A stretch of 64,000 bases of DNA from Vibrio sp. HDW18 (GTDB lineage: Bacteria; Pseudomonadota; Gammaproteobacteria; Enterobacterales; Vibrionaceae). Of the stretch, positions 40,566 to 50,352 are shown piece by piece. Position 1 is the first letter of the stretch, and every line of letters starts with the position of its first letter. The notes under the pieces were generated by a model that worked only from the letters and a program-made list of their open reading frames with translations, had not been told where the DNA came from and ran no database searches. Made by a program: the position numbers and the translations under genes. The stretch is taken from the NCBI RefSeq assembly GCF_011306175.1, contig NZ_CP049913.1, positions 186,001 to 250,000 on the forward strand, in the 5' to 3' direction.

Positions 40566-41249
40566 ATGAAAAAAAATCACATAGTCACCACCGAAGATAT
40601 TTTACTTATGCTGTGCCAATCGGTTTCTACGGTTCTCACTTCCGCAACGCATTCACCGGTTCAGTATTCTGCGATGGTACAAAAAATTAATAAAACCTCG
40701 CTAAAACCGGATTTTGGCTGTTTTGTCCTATTCGATGGTGGATTCACTGGATTAGTGGTGATCAACTTTTCCGCCAAAGCTGCACTTGAGATTTACACCA
40801 ATTACATGCGCAATATGGGCATGCCAGAAGAAGAATTGGCCATTTTACACACCTCAGATGAGGTTGGAGATGTGTTAGGTGAGCTGATGAATCAGTTGGT
40901 GGGCGACTTTACCAATAAAGTGCGCAAACAACTGCAAACCAACATCACCCAAAACCAACCGAAAATGTTGTCACTTAACAAACAGGTTGTGCTGTCGGTT
41001 GATACCAATTTAGACCGCCCACAAGCACGCCGAGTCACCTTTTCTACCGCCAATAACAATATTTTCTACCTAGAATTGGCGATGGATAAAACTGAGTTTA
41101 TTCAACTCGAAGAATTTGATGTGCAAGAGGATGAAAGTCCAGACGATATTTTACAAGCCGCTCAGCAACAGCAAAAACTATCATCGGTTACCGCGCCTTC
41201 TGTAACTGAAGCGAGCGCTGAAGATTTACTCGCCCAGCTCGGGCTTTAA
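40566..41249 (+). CDS. DUF3334 protein with CheC/CheX/FliY phosphatase signature
   Basis: This 227-residue protein (DUF3334) has one domain with the CheX-like stretch DEVGDVLGELMNQLVGDF at residues 98-115. The full phosphatase signature D-x3-E-x2-N-x22-P is met: D102, E106, N109 and P132. In CheC, CheX and FliY these residues remove phosphate from CheY-P. The C-terminal tail has glutamine-rich segments and a short acidic end. The ATG at 40566 has GGAAA upstream; an extended frame to 40425 looks noncoding. No chemotaxis gene is adjacent. Confidence 0.75.
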   Translation: MKKNHIVTTEDILLMLCQSVSTVLTSATHSPVQYSAMVQKINKTSLKPDFGCFVLFDGGFTGLVVINFSAKAALEIYTNYMRNMGMPEEELAILHTSDEVGDVLGELMNQLVGDFTNKVRKQLQTNITQNQPKMLSLNKQVVLSVDTNLDRPQARRVTFSTANNNIFYLELAMDKTEFIQLEEFDVQEDESPDDILQAAQQQQKLSSVTAPSVTEASAEDLLAQLGL

Positions 41250-41282
41250 CTTTACTCTTCACTTATAATACATTGCTAATCA

Positions 41283-41320
41283 GAGCCATCTTGCAACAGA
41301 TGGCCTCTTCCCTTTTCCTT
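41283..41320 (+). terminator. Possible terminator after the DUF3334 gene
   Basis: GCCATC / GATGGC stem with an eight-base loop followed by a pyrimidine-rich CTCTTCCCTTTT tail. Weak. Confidence 0.45.
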
Positions 41321-41384
41321 GGCGGCCAAAAAGGCTAGAATGTTGGACTTTTCTTTCGCTGTACCGAATCTGCTTTACTGATCA

Positions 41385-42068
41385 ATGGATAAACAAAAAG
41401 CCCTTAAAAAAATCGCTAAATGCCTTGAGTTAGGCAATTCTGCCAACGTCAATGAAGCCGCGAATGCAATCAAAATGGCACATAATTTGATGCTCAAGTA
41501 CGGTCTTGATAAAGACGATATTGAGTTCATCAAAATGGGTAAAACCCAATCAAGCCATTTGCTGCCCGCCTCCATTTCCTCAGGTATTTTGCGGGTGATC
41601 CGCGGAATTAATACTCGTTTTGGCGTAGAAGCGGTATTGCTTAATCACAAGGGGTTAAAACGGGTTGAGTTTATTGGCGAAGCGGATCGCGCCATCTTTG
41701 CGGCCTTCGCATTTGATATTATTTATCGTGAAATGAATGAGCACACGGGTCAATTTCGCAACAGCTTTGCCGGCAGCGGCACTTCTTCCCTCGAGGTCAC
41801 TCGGCGCGTCAACTCTTTTGTTTCCGGTTGGATTGAAGGTGCGTTAGAAAAATTACCGATCATCACTCCAGATGATGATTCAATGAACAAAATCAATAGC
41901 TACATTGATAAAGAATTCGAAAATATTGACCGTGAAACCTTCAAACAACAATTAAGAGAAGCGATGAAAAATCTCACCGCAGACTACGAGACTGGCCTTA
42001 AAAAAGGGCGCCGCGTATCAGTCAATCGGCCGATCCACGGAGCACAAGCGCCGAAGCAGTTGAGATAA
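41385..42068 (+). CDS. DUF2786 domain protein
   Basis: This 227-residue protein begins with the DUF2786 domain (KALKKIAKCLELGNS, then NEAANAIKMAHNLMLKYGL, residues 3-45). A basic C-terminal region contains KKGRRVSV. DUF2786 also occurs in phage and plasmid proteins, but this copy is in a core setting with composition like its neighbours. Function is unknown. Confidence 0.8.
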   Translation: MDKQKALKKIAKCLELGNSANVNEAANAIKMAHNLMLKYGLDKDDIEFIKMGKTQSSHLLPASISSGILRVIRGINTRFGVEAVLLNHKGLKRVEFIGEADRAIFAAFAFDIIYREMNEHTGQFRNSFAGSGTSSLEVTRRVNSFVSGWIEGALEKLPIITPDDDSMNKINSYIDKEFENIDRETFKQQLREAMKNLTADYETGLKKGRRVSVNRPIHGAQAPKQLR

Positions 42069-42162
42069 TGCTGGGTTAAGCACGGCAAAAATGCCTCGGC
42101 GCGCCATACAACGCTAGCGGATTGTTGGCTAAACTTTTTATCTTGTTAAGGAAAAAAAGACC

Positions 42163-43176
42163 ATGAGTTTACGCCGTCTATGGTTGTGTTTGCTCTTGTC
42201 ATGCCCACTGGCCGCCAACGAGCTGAGCGAACTGCTCTCGCTTGCCAACACGCAAAACCCACAGGCGCAATACCAACTCGCCCTAGCTTACCAAACGGGC
42301 AGCTCGGTAACACAAAATCAACATGAGGCATTTTATTGGTTTTTACAAGCCGCCGAGCAACAGCATCCTGCGGCAATGGCACAAGTGGCCAATAGTTATA
42401 TGACTGGGCAAGGGGTTGAACCCGATGCACTGCAAACTCAATACTGGCTCACTCAATTAGCCCTTAGCGGCAATATTCGCGCTACCACTACCTTAGCCGC
42501 ATGGTACCAACAGCAGACAACCCCTATCTCAACATTCGACTTAGCCGAGATTTGGTATCGAGTGCATGCCAAGCAAGATCCTCAAGCCGAGCAAGGTTAT
42601 GCGGATTTACTCGAACAAAAATTTAATCAGCAGCGTGAAAAACAGCTCAATAGCATAGCGCAGTTCGACCAATTAATAGATCAAGACCTCCGCTCACCAG
42701 CGACAACACACGAGCCCACCAACCAGCAAGATACTCAAACCAATTGGTGGCCGTTCACGCTCAGCATATTGTCACTGTTAATGATGGCATTGATCATTGT
42801 GCTACACCGCCATTTGCCACCACGACACCGTCGACTTGCAGCGCCTGACCGTGAATTACATACTCAACTCCAAGCACAGCAATTGACGATAAAACGCCAA
42901 AAACAACAATTGGATCAGTTGCTTCAAACTTGTCAACGGCTGCAACAGCAATCCTACAATGCTGATCAGCAAAAGATGGTAATGGCATTGGCACAGATGG
43001 GCTTTGAACCGACTCAGTCACTTGATATTAAATCGGTCAAACTGCGCTATAAGCAGTTATCAAAAATTTACCATCCCGATCTAGGGGGCAGTGAACAAGA
43101 GATGAAACGGCTTAATGGCGCCGTAAAAATGGTTATCGATTCGCTACATCATCCACAAATCAAACAAACTGAGTGA
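42163..43176 (+). CDS. SEL1-repeat / transmembrane / J-domain protein
   Basis: This 337-residue protein has an unusual order of parts. A signal peptide or anchor (residues 1-18) is followed by two to three SEL1-type repeats (about 32-118, for example AFYWFLQAAEQQHPAAMAQV). Then come a linker, a membrane helix (195-215), a glutamine-rich coiled coil (228-265) and a C-terminal J domain with HPD at 304-306. The J domain lies after the second membrane segment and probably faces the cytoplasm to recruit DnaK, with the SEL1 part in the periplasm. That topology is inferred. Confidence 0.8.
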   Translation: MSLRRLWLCLLLSCPLAANELSELLSLANTQNPQAQYQLALAYQTGSSVTQNQHEAFYWFLQAAEQQHPAAMAQVANSYMTGQGVEPDALQTQYWLTQLALSGNIRATTTLAAWYQQQTTPISTFDLAEIWYRVHAKQDPQAEQGYADLLEQKFNQQREKQLNSIAQFDQLIDQDLRSPATTHEPTNQQDTQTNWWPFTLSILSLLMMALIIVLHRHLPPRHRRLAAPDRELHTQLQAQQLTIKRQKQQLDQLLQTCQRLQQQSYNADQQKMVMALAQMGFEPTQSLDIKSVKLRYKQLSKIYHPDLGGSEQEMKRLNGAVKMVIDSLHHPQIKQTE

Positions 43177-43308
43177 TGCTCACCACGGTTCAGTCAGATC
43201 TTGCGCTGTGCGATCGGTCGCTTCCCATCACAAATCACTCACTTTTTTTACCCACTCATGCGATAATTTGCGCAAAATTTACGCCTGATTTTGCTGGGAG
43301 AAAAGACC

Positions 43309-43491
43309 ATGTATAGCGTAATAGGCACCTGTGATTGGTGCAAACAGGCAAAACCACTGATAAAACATCAATACCTCGATGGCAAGGCCCATTATTCCTG
43401 TGCCAGTTGTAATGAGTTGGCTCGTTTGGATGTTCGGCAATTTAACTTAGCTGAAATGGCATTTCGAAACACACAGCAAGCTATACGCTAA
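43309..43491 (+). CDS. Small Cys-rich (zinc-finger-like) protein
   Basis: This 60-residue protein has CDWC near residue 8 and CASC near residue 31, which together could hold one zinc ion in a rubredoxin-like knuckle. The ATG at 43309 follows GGGAGAAAAGA. It is closed by its own terminator. Function is unknown, and the small size leaves room for it to be a subunit or regulator. Confidence 0.7.
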   Translation: MYSVIGTCDWCKQAKPLIKHQYLDGKAHYSCASCNELARLDVRQFNLAEMAFRNTQQAIR

Positions 43492-43511
43492 TCCCTATCT
43501 GGTTTGAATGT

Positions 43512-43540
43512 GAAAAAGCACCTTAGTGTGCTTTTTCTGT
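43512..43540 (+). terminator. Terminator after the small Cys-rich gene
   Basis: AAAAAGCAC / GTGCTTTTT stem with a six-base loop, followed by TTTTCTGTTTT. Confidence 0.8.
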
Positions 43541-43736
43541 TTTATTGCCGACTCTCACCGATTTAACTCACGTGCTGCCGCTCACAAAACTCAACCATGC
43601 CGAATATCTTGCTTGAACGAACACAAAATTAATAATCAAATAAAATCAATTAGATAAAATCACACATAGCATCCACAATCGACAACTGTATTTTTTTTAC
43701 CCAAAAATAAGTTGCAAAATCAGCCAACCAATAATA

Positions 43737-43752
43737 CTGTAATTATATACAG
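43737..43752. promoter_or_regulatory. LexA (SOS) box upstream of sulA
   Basis: CTGTAATTATATACAG fits the LexA consensus CTGT-N8-ACAG with an AT-rich spacer. It lies 21 bases before the sulA start. Confidence 0.88.
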
Positions 43753-43773
43753 CATGGATAAAGAAACAGCATT

Positions 43774-44175
43774 ATGTGGCACTCTGACTTCAAACCTTTT
43801 AGCAGACATGTATCGCGCACTCGGCATCGCTTACCCACGACTCATGAGTCAAATAATATCGCTCACTTTATGCGCCAACTCGCTCGTTTATCTGAGCGAG
43901 CACAGTGGATCCTGTATACGGCGCAATGCCAACGACCCAGCAGCCGGTCATTGAGTACTCATCACATTGACTGTGGCAAAGTGATCCACCTTAAAGCATC
44001 AAAATCTCACTCTGAAGCTGAGATTGTCGCACAAGCCATTGCTTGCCGTACCGCCAGTGCGATTGTGGCCTCCAGCGCGATAGACCAAGAGACTCAGCAG
44101 CAGCTGCAACAATTTGCCCAACAGCATGACTGTGCGCTGTTTTTCATCAAGCAAACCCCACTCGCTCTGCATTGA
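43774..44175 (+). CDS. sulA: SulA-like SOS cell-division inhibitor
   Basis: This 133-residue protein is shorter than E. coli SulA (169) but keeps the same order of features. A helix-rich FMRQLARLSERAQWILYT matches the SulA LLQQLGQQSRWQLWLT region. A stretch HLKASKSHSEAEIVAQAI...ASAIVASSAI and a closing CALFFIKQTP follow. The LexA box just upstream supports it strongly. SulA binds FtsZ and blocks septation during the SOS response. The frame at 43712 that overlaps it is not favoured. The ATG at 43774 has a weak ribosome binding site. Confidence 0.75.
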   Translation: MWHSDFKPFSRHVSRTRHRLPTTHESNNIAHFMRQLARLSERAQWILYTAQCQRPSSRSLSTHHIDCGKVIHLKASKSHSEAEIVAQAIACRTASAIVASSAIDQETQQQLQQFAQQHDCALFFIKQTPLALH

Positions 44176-44204
44176 GCGTAGTAGGGAATTGGCCATAACA
44201 ATTT

Positions 44205-44220
44205 AGGCAAACGTTTGCTT
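44205..44220. promoter_or_regulatory. PurR operator upstream of purC
   Basis: AGGCAAACGTTTGCTT is a near-perfect PurR palindrome about 105 bases before the purC start. Confidence 0.85.
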
Positions 44221-44325
44221 TTTATCTGGCGACAGAAATTAGTTCTGGTATTATGCGCTCAACAGGTGATTTTCCACCACGGTCAATCACAAAAATGATG
44301 TTTGAATCCAGATAGGAATGTCTCA

Positions 44326-45432
44326 ATGAGCCTTGCAGATCAAGTCCTTGCCGTCAATGACGACCTCCCAATTCGTACTCATCAACCGGTTCACAGCGGC
44401 AAAGTCCGTTCTGTGTATTGGTTGACCGAGCAAGATAGCCGCCGCCTAATCAAAGAAAAAGGTTATCCGGTGACCGCAGACGCTCCCTTAGCCATTATGG
44501 TGATCAGTGATCGTATTTCGGCATTCGATTGTATTTGGCACGCCGAAGGGGGTGTACAGGGTGTGCCGGGCAAAGGAGCGGCATTAAATGCCATTTCGAA
44601 TCACTGGTTCAAACTGTTTCAACAGCACGGATTGGCAGATAGCCATATTTTAGATATTCCGCATCCATTGGTATGGATTGTGCAAAAAGCACGCCCAATC
44701 AAAATTGAAGCCATTTGCCGCCAATATATTACCGGATCGATGTGGCGTGCTTATAGCAAAGGCGAACGCGAGTTTTGCGGGATCACGCTACCTGAAGGTC
44801 TCGCAAAAGACCGTCCATTACCAGAGCTGCTATTGACCCCATCAACCAAAGGTATTTTGCGTGGTATTCCCGGCGTACCTGAAGCTGATGATGTCAATAT
44901 TTCGCGCCAAGACATTGCAGAAAACTACGCAGCATTTAACTTCAACCAACCACAAGATATTGATCATTATGAAATCCTGCTCAAACAAGGTTTCTCGGTG
45001 ATCCGTGAAGCGCTAAGCGCTGTTGGGCAAATTTTTGTCGATACCAAATTTGAATTTGGTTACGTGACCGATGCTCAAGGGCAGCAAAAACTGATCTATA
45101 TGGATGAAGTAGGGACTCCTGACTCATCGCGAATTTGGGATGCTGAGCAATATCAACAAGGTAAAATTGTCGAAAACTCCAAAGAAGGGTTCCGCCAGTT
45201 CTTGCTCAACTATTTCCCTGATCCAGACATTTTGCTAAATAAAGAGCGGATGCCGGAACGTGAAGCTTTAGCGCGTGATAATGCACTGCCTCTACAAGCG
45301 CTAATGGATATTTCACGCACCTATCTTGGGATCGCAGAAAAAATCACCGGAAAACCAATTACACTAAGCACTCAACCGAAACAAGAGATCATCGACATTT
45401 TGGATAAAGAGTACGGTTTGATCGAACACTAA
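44326..45432 (+). CDS. purC: SAICAR synthetase PurC (long form)
   Basis: This 368-residue enzyme is of the long PurC type, not the 237-residue E. coli form. Family landmarks are [32 protein letters not shown] and DTKFEFGYV. It joins aspartate to CAIR to give SAICAR in purine synthesis. The ATG at 44326 follows GGAATG; an extended frame to 44302 is not needed. A PurR box upstream indicates repression by purines. Confidence 0.95.
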   Translation: MSLADQVLAVNDDLPIRTHQPVHSGKVRSVYWLTEQDSRRLIKEKGYPVTADAPLAIMVISDRISAFDCIWHAEGGVQGVPGKGAALNAISNHWFKLFQQHGLADSHILDIPHPLVWIVQKARPIKIEAICRQYITGSMWRAYSKGEREFCGITLPEGLAKDRPLPELLLTPSTKGILRGIPGVPEADDVNISRQDIAENYAAFNFNQPQDIDHYEILLKQGFSVIREALSAVGQIFVDTKFEFGYVTDAQGQQKLIYMDEVGTPDSSRIWDAEQYQQGKIVENSKEGFRQFLLNYFPDPDILLNKERMPEREALARDNALPLQALMDISRTYLGIAEKITGKPITLSTQPKQEIIDILDKEYGLIEH

Positions 45433-45445
45433 ATAACATAATGCA

Positions 45446-45470
45446 CAAAGGGGCATTAATGCCCCTTTGC
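45446..45470 (+). terminator. Terminator after purC
   Basis: CAAAGGGGCAT / ATGCCCCTTTG stem with two-base loop and a TTTGCTTG tail. It can work on both strands. Confidence 0.8.
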
Positions 45471-45531
45471 TTGCTTGATGCCAATTTGAGTTATCTTGTT
45501 TACCCTCTCACGATTAAATGGTTAATTTCAT

Positions 45532-45921
45532 TTACCATTTAATTAACAATTCATCTTGATTGGTGGCTTCAATACAGGCCGCACTTTTGGATTGAATCAT
45601 AGTTAACTGCTGCTCATCGAGAGCATAAGGCATCACTAACGTCAGCTCTTCAATCCCTTGCTGTTTGGCTAATTTGACTAAAGTGATCACATTTGATTCA
45701 TCACTGCGTCGGGTAGAGAGCTGCTTTAACGCAATCTGCCATAACCGATCTTGAGGACTTTGCGGCTCAAGGCCATGATCTTCGCCTATCGTTTTTGACC
45801 AATCGCGGCCAAACACCGAGGCGAATAAGCTAATTGCTTCAGCAAAAGTCCATTTTTGGCTGCATGACTCCCCTAAGAAGGCGGTATAGTCAAACACTGC
45901 GCAGATCCTTGCCCTTTCCAT
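45532..45921 (-). CDS. Conserved hypothetical protein
   Basis: This 129-residue cytosolic protein has no recognised domain. It begins MERARICAVFDYTAFLGESC, carries a central helix-rich region, and ends in a small beta-alpha unit (ELTLVMPYAL...KSAACIEATNQDELLIKW). The ATG at 45921 has GGAGA six bases upstream, so I prefer it over the start at 45960. It is convergent with purC and divergent from maeA. I cannot assign a function. Confidence 0.65.
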   Translation of the reverse strand: MERARICAVFDYTAFLGESCSQKWTFAEAISLFASVFGRDWSKTIGEDHGLEPQSPQDRLWQIALKQLSTRRSDESNVITLVKLAKQQGIEELTLVMPYALDEQQLTMIQSKSAACIEATNQDELLIKW

Positions 45922-46319
45922 TCGGTTCTCCGACACAATTGGCGACCTACACACTATCAACTAATCTTTTTTATATAGCAATACGATATATAAAAAAGGT
46001 CTTTTATGCCTTGAAAACAAAATAAAAGGCTATATAAAAACCAAATTGATAACACTCGAGATACACATTGTATATGATGTGTGCTTAGTTGATTAATATT
46101 TCCATACTCAAATGAAATATTTTCCCCAGAAAGCAATAATCCATGTTCATCATATTATCGCTAAGCGATTGATGAATAATTGAACCATAAATATGGCAAA
46201 TTATGTACTCGTGCACAGAAGCATAATAATCAAAAACAGCCATCCGATTGTCCACTTACAATTCAGCTCGCAAATCGGTATTCTTTTGCGGTCTCTGCTA
46301 CCCTATCAACAGGTCGACT
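45922..46319. promoter_or_regulatory. AT-rich divergent region before maeA
   Basis: These 398 bases are AT-rich and hold no supported gene. They should contain promoters for maeA and the divergent hypothetical gene. I recognise no specific operator. Confidence 0.35.
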
Positions 46320-48008
46320 ATGAATAACGATAAACGTCCACTCTATATCCCCTATGCAGGTCCTGCTCTGCTCAGTACTCCGTTGCTTAACAAAGGCAGC
46401 GCTTTTAGCGCAGAAGAACGTGCTTCATTTAACCTCGAGGGCTTACTGCCCGAAGCCACCGAAACCATCCAAGAACAAGTGGTGCGCGCTTATCAGCAGT
46501 ATCGAGGCTTTGAAAGCGATATGGATAAACATATTTACTTGCGCAATATTCAAGACACCAACGAAACCCTATTCTATCGCCTGGTACAAAACCATATTTC
46601 AGAAATGATGCCGATCATCTATACCCCTACTGTCGGCGCAGCGTGTGAAAATTTTTCTAATATTTATCGCCGTGGTCGTGGGCTATTTATCTCTTATGCG
46701 AATCGTGATCGCATCGATGATCTACTCAATAATGCTGCCAACCATAATGTCAAAGTGATTGTGGTTACCGATGGTGAACGCATCCTTGGCCTTGGTGACC
46801 AAGGCATAGGCGGGATGGGGATTCCAATTGGTAAGCTGTCGTTATACACCGCCTGTGGTGGAATTAGTCCCGCTTATACTTTGCCAGTGGTGTTAGATGC
46901 CGGAACCAATAATCCACAGCGTCTGGCGGATCCAATGTACATGGGCTGGCGTCATCCGCGAATCACAGGACCAGACTACGACCAGTTTGTTGATGAGTTT
47001 ATCCAAGCAGTACAGCGTCGCTGGCCTGATTCTTTAATTCAATTTGAAGATTTCGCCCAGAAAAATGCCATGCCACTGCTTGAGCGTTATAAAAATCGTG
47101 TGTGCTGTTTTAACGATGATATTCAAGGTACCGCGGCGGTAACGGTCGGCTCTTTATTAGCGGCTTGTCAAGCCGCCGGAAGTCAGCTCTCGCAGCAGCG
47201 GATCACCTTCTTAGGTGCGGGCTCTGCCGGTTGTGGAATTGCTGAAGCGATCATTGCGCAAATGGTCTCGGAAGGCATCAGCGATCAACAAGCACGTTCA
47301 CAAGTGTATATGGTCGACCGCTGGGGACTACTCGAAGAAGGTATGCCCAATCTGCTCGATTTCCAACAGCGTTTGGTCCAGAAAAAAACCAGCACCCGAC
47401 ATTGGAGTACCGAACAAAGTGGCTACTCACTGCATGATGTGATCCGCAATGCCAAACCGACCGTATTGATCGGCGTTTCTGGCGCACCGGGGCTATTTAG
47501 TGAAGAGATCATCAAAGAGATGCATCAGCACTGCCCACGACCGATTATCTTTCCACTGTCGAACCCAACCAGTCGAGTCGAAGCGCTGCCAAGCGATATC
47601 ATTCGCTGGACCAATGGTGAGGCTTTAGTCGCCACGGGTAGCCCATTTGATCCCGTATTACACGACGGTAAAACCTACCCCATTGTACAATGCAACAATA
47701 GCTATATTTTTCCAGGCATCGGCCTTGGGGTGTTATCGGCCAATGCACGCCGAGTTACCGATGAAATGCTGATGGAATCAAGTCGGGCGTTAGCCAGCAG
47801 CTCGCCGATGGCGATCTATGGCCATGGGCCATTATTACCGCCGTTGGAATCGATCCATTCCGTATCGAAAAAAATTGCTTTCGCGGTAGCCAAAAAAGCC
47901 ATAGAGCAAGGTATGGCACCAGAAATTACCGACGAAGCGCTGGAAGCATCCATTGAGCAGCACTTCTGGCAACCGGCTTATCGCCGTTATAAACGCACAG
48001 CTTTTTAA
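46320..48008 (+). CDS. maeA: NAD-dependent malic enzyme MaeA (SfcA)
   Basis: This 562-residue enzyme (E. coli 565) has the malic motif [14 protein letters not shown], the NAD region [15 protein letters not shown] and the catalytic/metal-site region [10 protein letters not shown]. It oxidatively decarboxylates malate to pyruvate. The ATG at 46320 starts [12 protein letters not shown]; the longer frame from 46248 adds unrelated residues. A hairpin (ACAGCCCC/GGGGCTGT) lies just after it. Confidence 0.94.
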   Translation: MNNDKRPLYIPYAGPALLSTPLLNKGSAFSAEERASFNLEGLLPEATETIQEQVVRAYQQYRGFESDMDKHIYLRNIQDTNETLFYRLVQNHISEMMPIIYTPTVGAACENFSNIYRRGRGLFISYANRDRIDDLLNNAANHNVKVIVVTDGERILGLGDQGIGGMGIPIGKLSLYTACGGISPAYTLPVVLDAGTNNPQRLADPMYMGWRHPRITGPDYDQFVDEFIQAVQRRWPDSLIQFEDFAQKNAMPLLERYKNRVCCFNDDIQGTAAVTVGSLLAACQAAGSQLSQQRITFLGAGSAGCGIAEAIIAQMVSEGISDQQARSQVYMVDRWGLLEEGMPNLLDFQQRLVQKKTSTRHWSTEQSGYSLHDVIRNAKPTVLIGVSGAPGLFSEEIIKEMHQHCPRPIIFPLSNPTSRVEALPSDIIRWTNGEALVATGSPFDPVLHDGKTYPIVQCNNSYIFPGIGLGVLSANARRVTDEMLMESSRALASSSPMAIYGHGPLLPPLESIHSVSKKIAFAVAKKAIEQGMAPEITDEALEASIEQHFWQPAYRRYKRTAF

Positions 48009-48067
48009 GCGAAACCGAACAGCCCCGAGTGACAGGGGCTGTAACAACCATCCAATAAGTGGAAACC

Positions 48068-48397
48068 ATGCAACTTTTTAATTTTTTATCACCCGCCGGC
48101 CAAATTCTGCTGCCTTACTTGAATGAAATTGCCACAGCACTGATCGCTTGTGGGTTAGTCATGCTTGGCGGTGAGATGAATGCATTTTTGCGTCAAACAT
48201 TGCGCAATCAACATTTTCTGGTACGAACCCTAGCATTTATCTTTATTAACGCGTTTGGATACGGTTTAATCATCATCAAAGCAACCCCTTACCTTGCGCA
48301 ACTCTTCGCGCAGTTGGATTCAGGTATCATGCTGACCGTTATCGTAAGCTGTTTTATTGTGATAGGCCTATGGGCACAAAAAAACCGTCAAATCTAA
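48068..48397 (+). CDS. DUF3392 family small membrane protein
   Basis: This 109-residue protein has three hydrophobic helices (about residues 20-35, 52-70 and 83-102) and matches DUF3392. The ATG at 48068 begins MQLFNFLSPAGQ. It overlaps sanA by 28 bases, so the two are co-translated. Function is unknown. Confidence 0.78.
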   Translation: MQLFNFLSPAGQILLPYLNEIATALIACGLVMLGGEMNAFLRQTLRNQHFLVRTLAFIFINAFGYGLIIIKATPYLAQLFAQLDSGIMLTVIVSCFIVIGLWAQKNRQI

Positions 48398-49128
48398 CTC
48401 TACGCCGAATCAGCGCGGCTATCGCGATACCATTGCAGCATTTACCTTGGCGTAAAATAAGCAATACCCTGCTATTGGTGTTGACCTTGGTGTTGGTTAG
48501 CTTATTGGCGATTGATCGTTGGGTAACTTGGCAGACGCAAAGTAACATCATTAACGACACACAAAGCGCACCGTCTTTTCAAGTCGCGGTGGTATTGGGT
48601 ACCAGTAAATACATAGGTAGAACACTCAACGAGTACTACGTCCACCGCATTGATGCCGCGATCGAGCTTTACCAACAAGGAAAAGTCAGCAATTTCTTGC
48701 TCAGTGGCGACAATGCGCATCGTTCATACAACGAACCTTGGACTATGAAACGCGACTTACTGCGGGCTGGGATCCCCAATGAGCATATTTCTCTCGATTA
48801 TGCCGGTTTTCGTACCTTGGATTCGATCGTTCGCGCTAAAGCGATTTTTGATACCGACAATTTTTTGATCATTACCCAGCGTTTTCATTGTGAACGAGCC
48901 CTGTTTATTGCTCACTTTCAAAATATCCAAGCGTCTTGCCTAGCAGTACCAGGTCCGAGCAGCCATTCCGGCTTCAAAGTGCGTTTACGTGAAGTGTTTG
49001 CGCGCGCTTACGCGGTGTTTGATCTCTTTGTGCTCAATACCCAACCGAAGTTTCTTGGCCCTAAAGAGCCTATCATTATTGAACAAAGTGAAGTCACAGC
49101 AAGCGAAAATCCTCCATCAAATCCATAG
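48370..49128 (+). CDS. sanA: SanA-family envelope protein (DUF218)
   Basis: This 252-residue protein has one N-terminal membrane helix (about residues 33-50) and a DUF218 domain with VAVVLGTSKY, the NEYYVHRIDAAIELY region, FLLSGDN and ITQRFHCERALFIA. SanA affects envelope permeability and vancomycin tolerance in E. coli at high temperature. It overlaps the DUF3392 gene. Confidence 0.86.
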   Translation: MGTKKPSNLTLRRISAAIAIPLQHLPWRKISNTLLLVLTLVLVSLLAIDRWVTWQTQSNIINDTQSAPSFQVAVVLGTSKYIGRTLNEYYVHRIDAAIELYQQGKVSNFLLSGDNAHRSYNEPWTMKRDLLRAGIPNEHISLDYAGFRTLDSIVRAKAIFDTDNFLIITQRFHCERALFIAHFQNIQASCLAVPGPSSHSGFKVRLREVFARAYAVFDLFVLNTQPKFLGPKEPIIIEQSEVTASENPPSNP

Positions 49129-49246
49129 TTGTCAGCGACGCTAACCAATTTGCTCGGTAAACCACTTTTCTTCACTCACCACATTCCCTACAATCAAAAG
49201 CGATTCTTATCATTCGCTTATGTTTTATTACTAGAACAAGCAATGA

Positions 49247-50236
<990 letters not shown>

Positions 50237-50272
50237 CCAACCGTTCACGTTAAGCTGGTTTTTATTTTCCCC

Positions 50273-50306
50273 AAGCCCGCTAGGTATTACCGGCGGGCTT
50301 TTCTTT
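50273..50306 (+). terminator. Terminator between trxB and cydD
   Basis: AAGCCCGC / GCGGGCTT stem with a twelve-base loop, followed by TTCTTTG. Confidence 0.82.
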
Positions 50307-50352
50307 GTATACTGGCGCCCATTACAATTATTATGCTCATAAAGTCTTGCCA

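Noticed and set aside
43712..43954. 80-codon frame overlapping sulA
   Set aside because: The overlapping frame from 43774 carries the SulA-like sequence. This one starts upstream of the LexA box.
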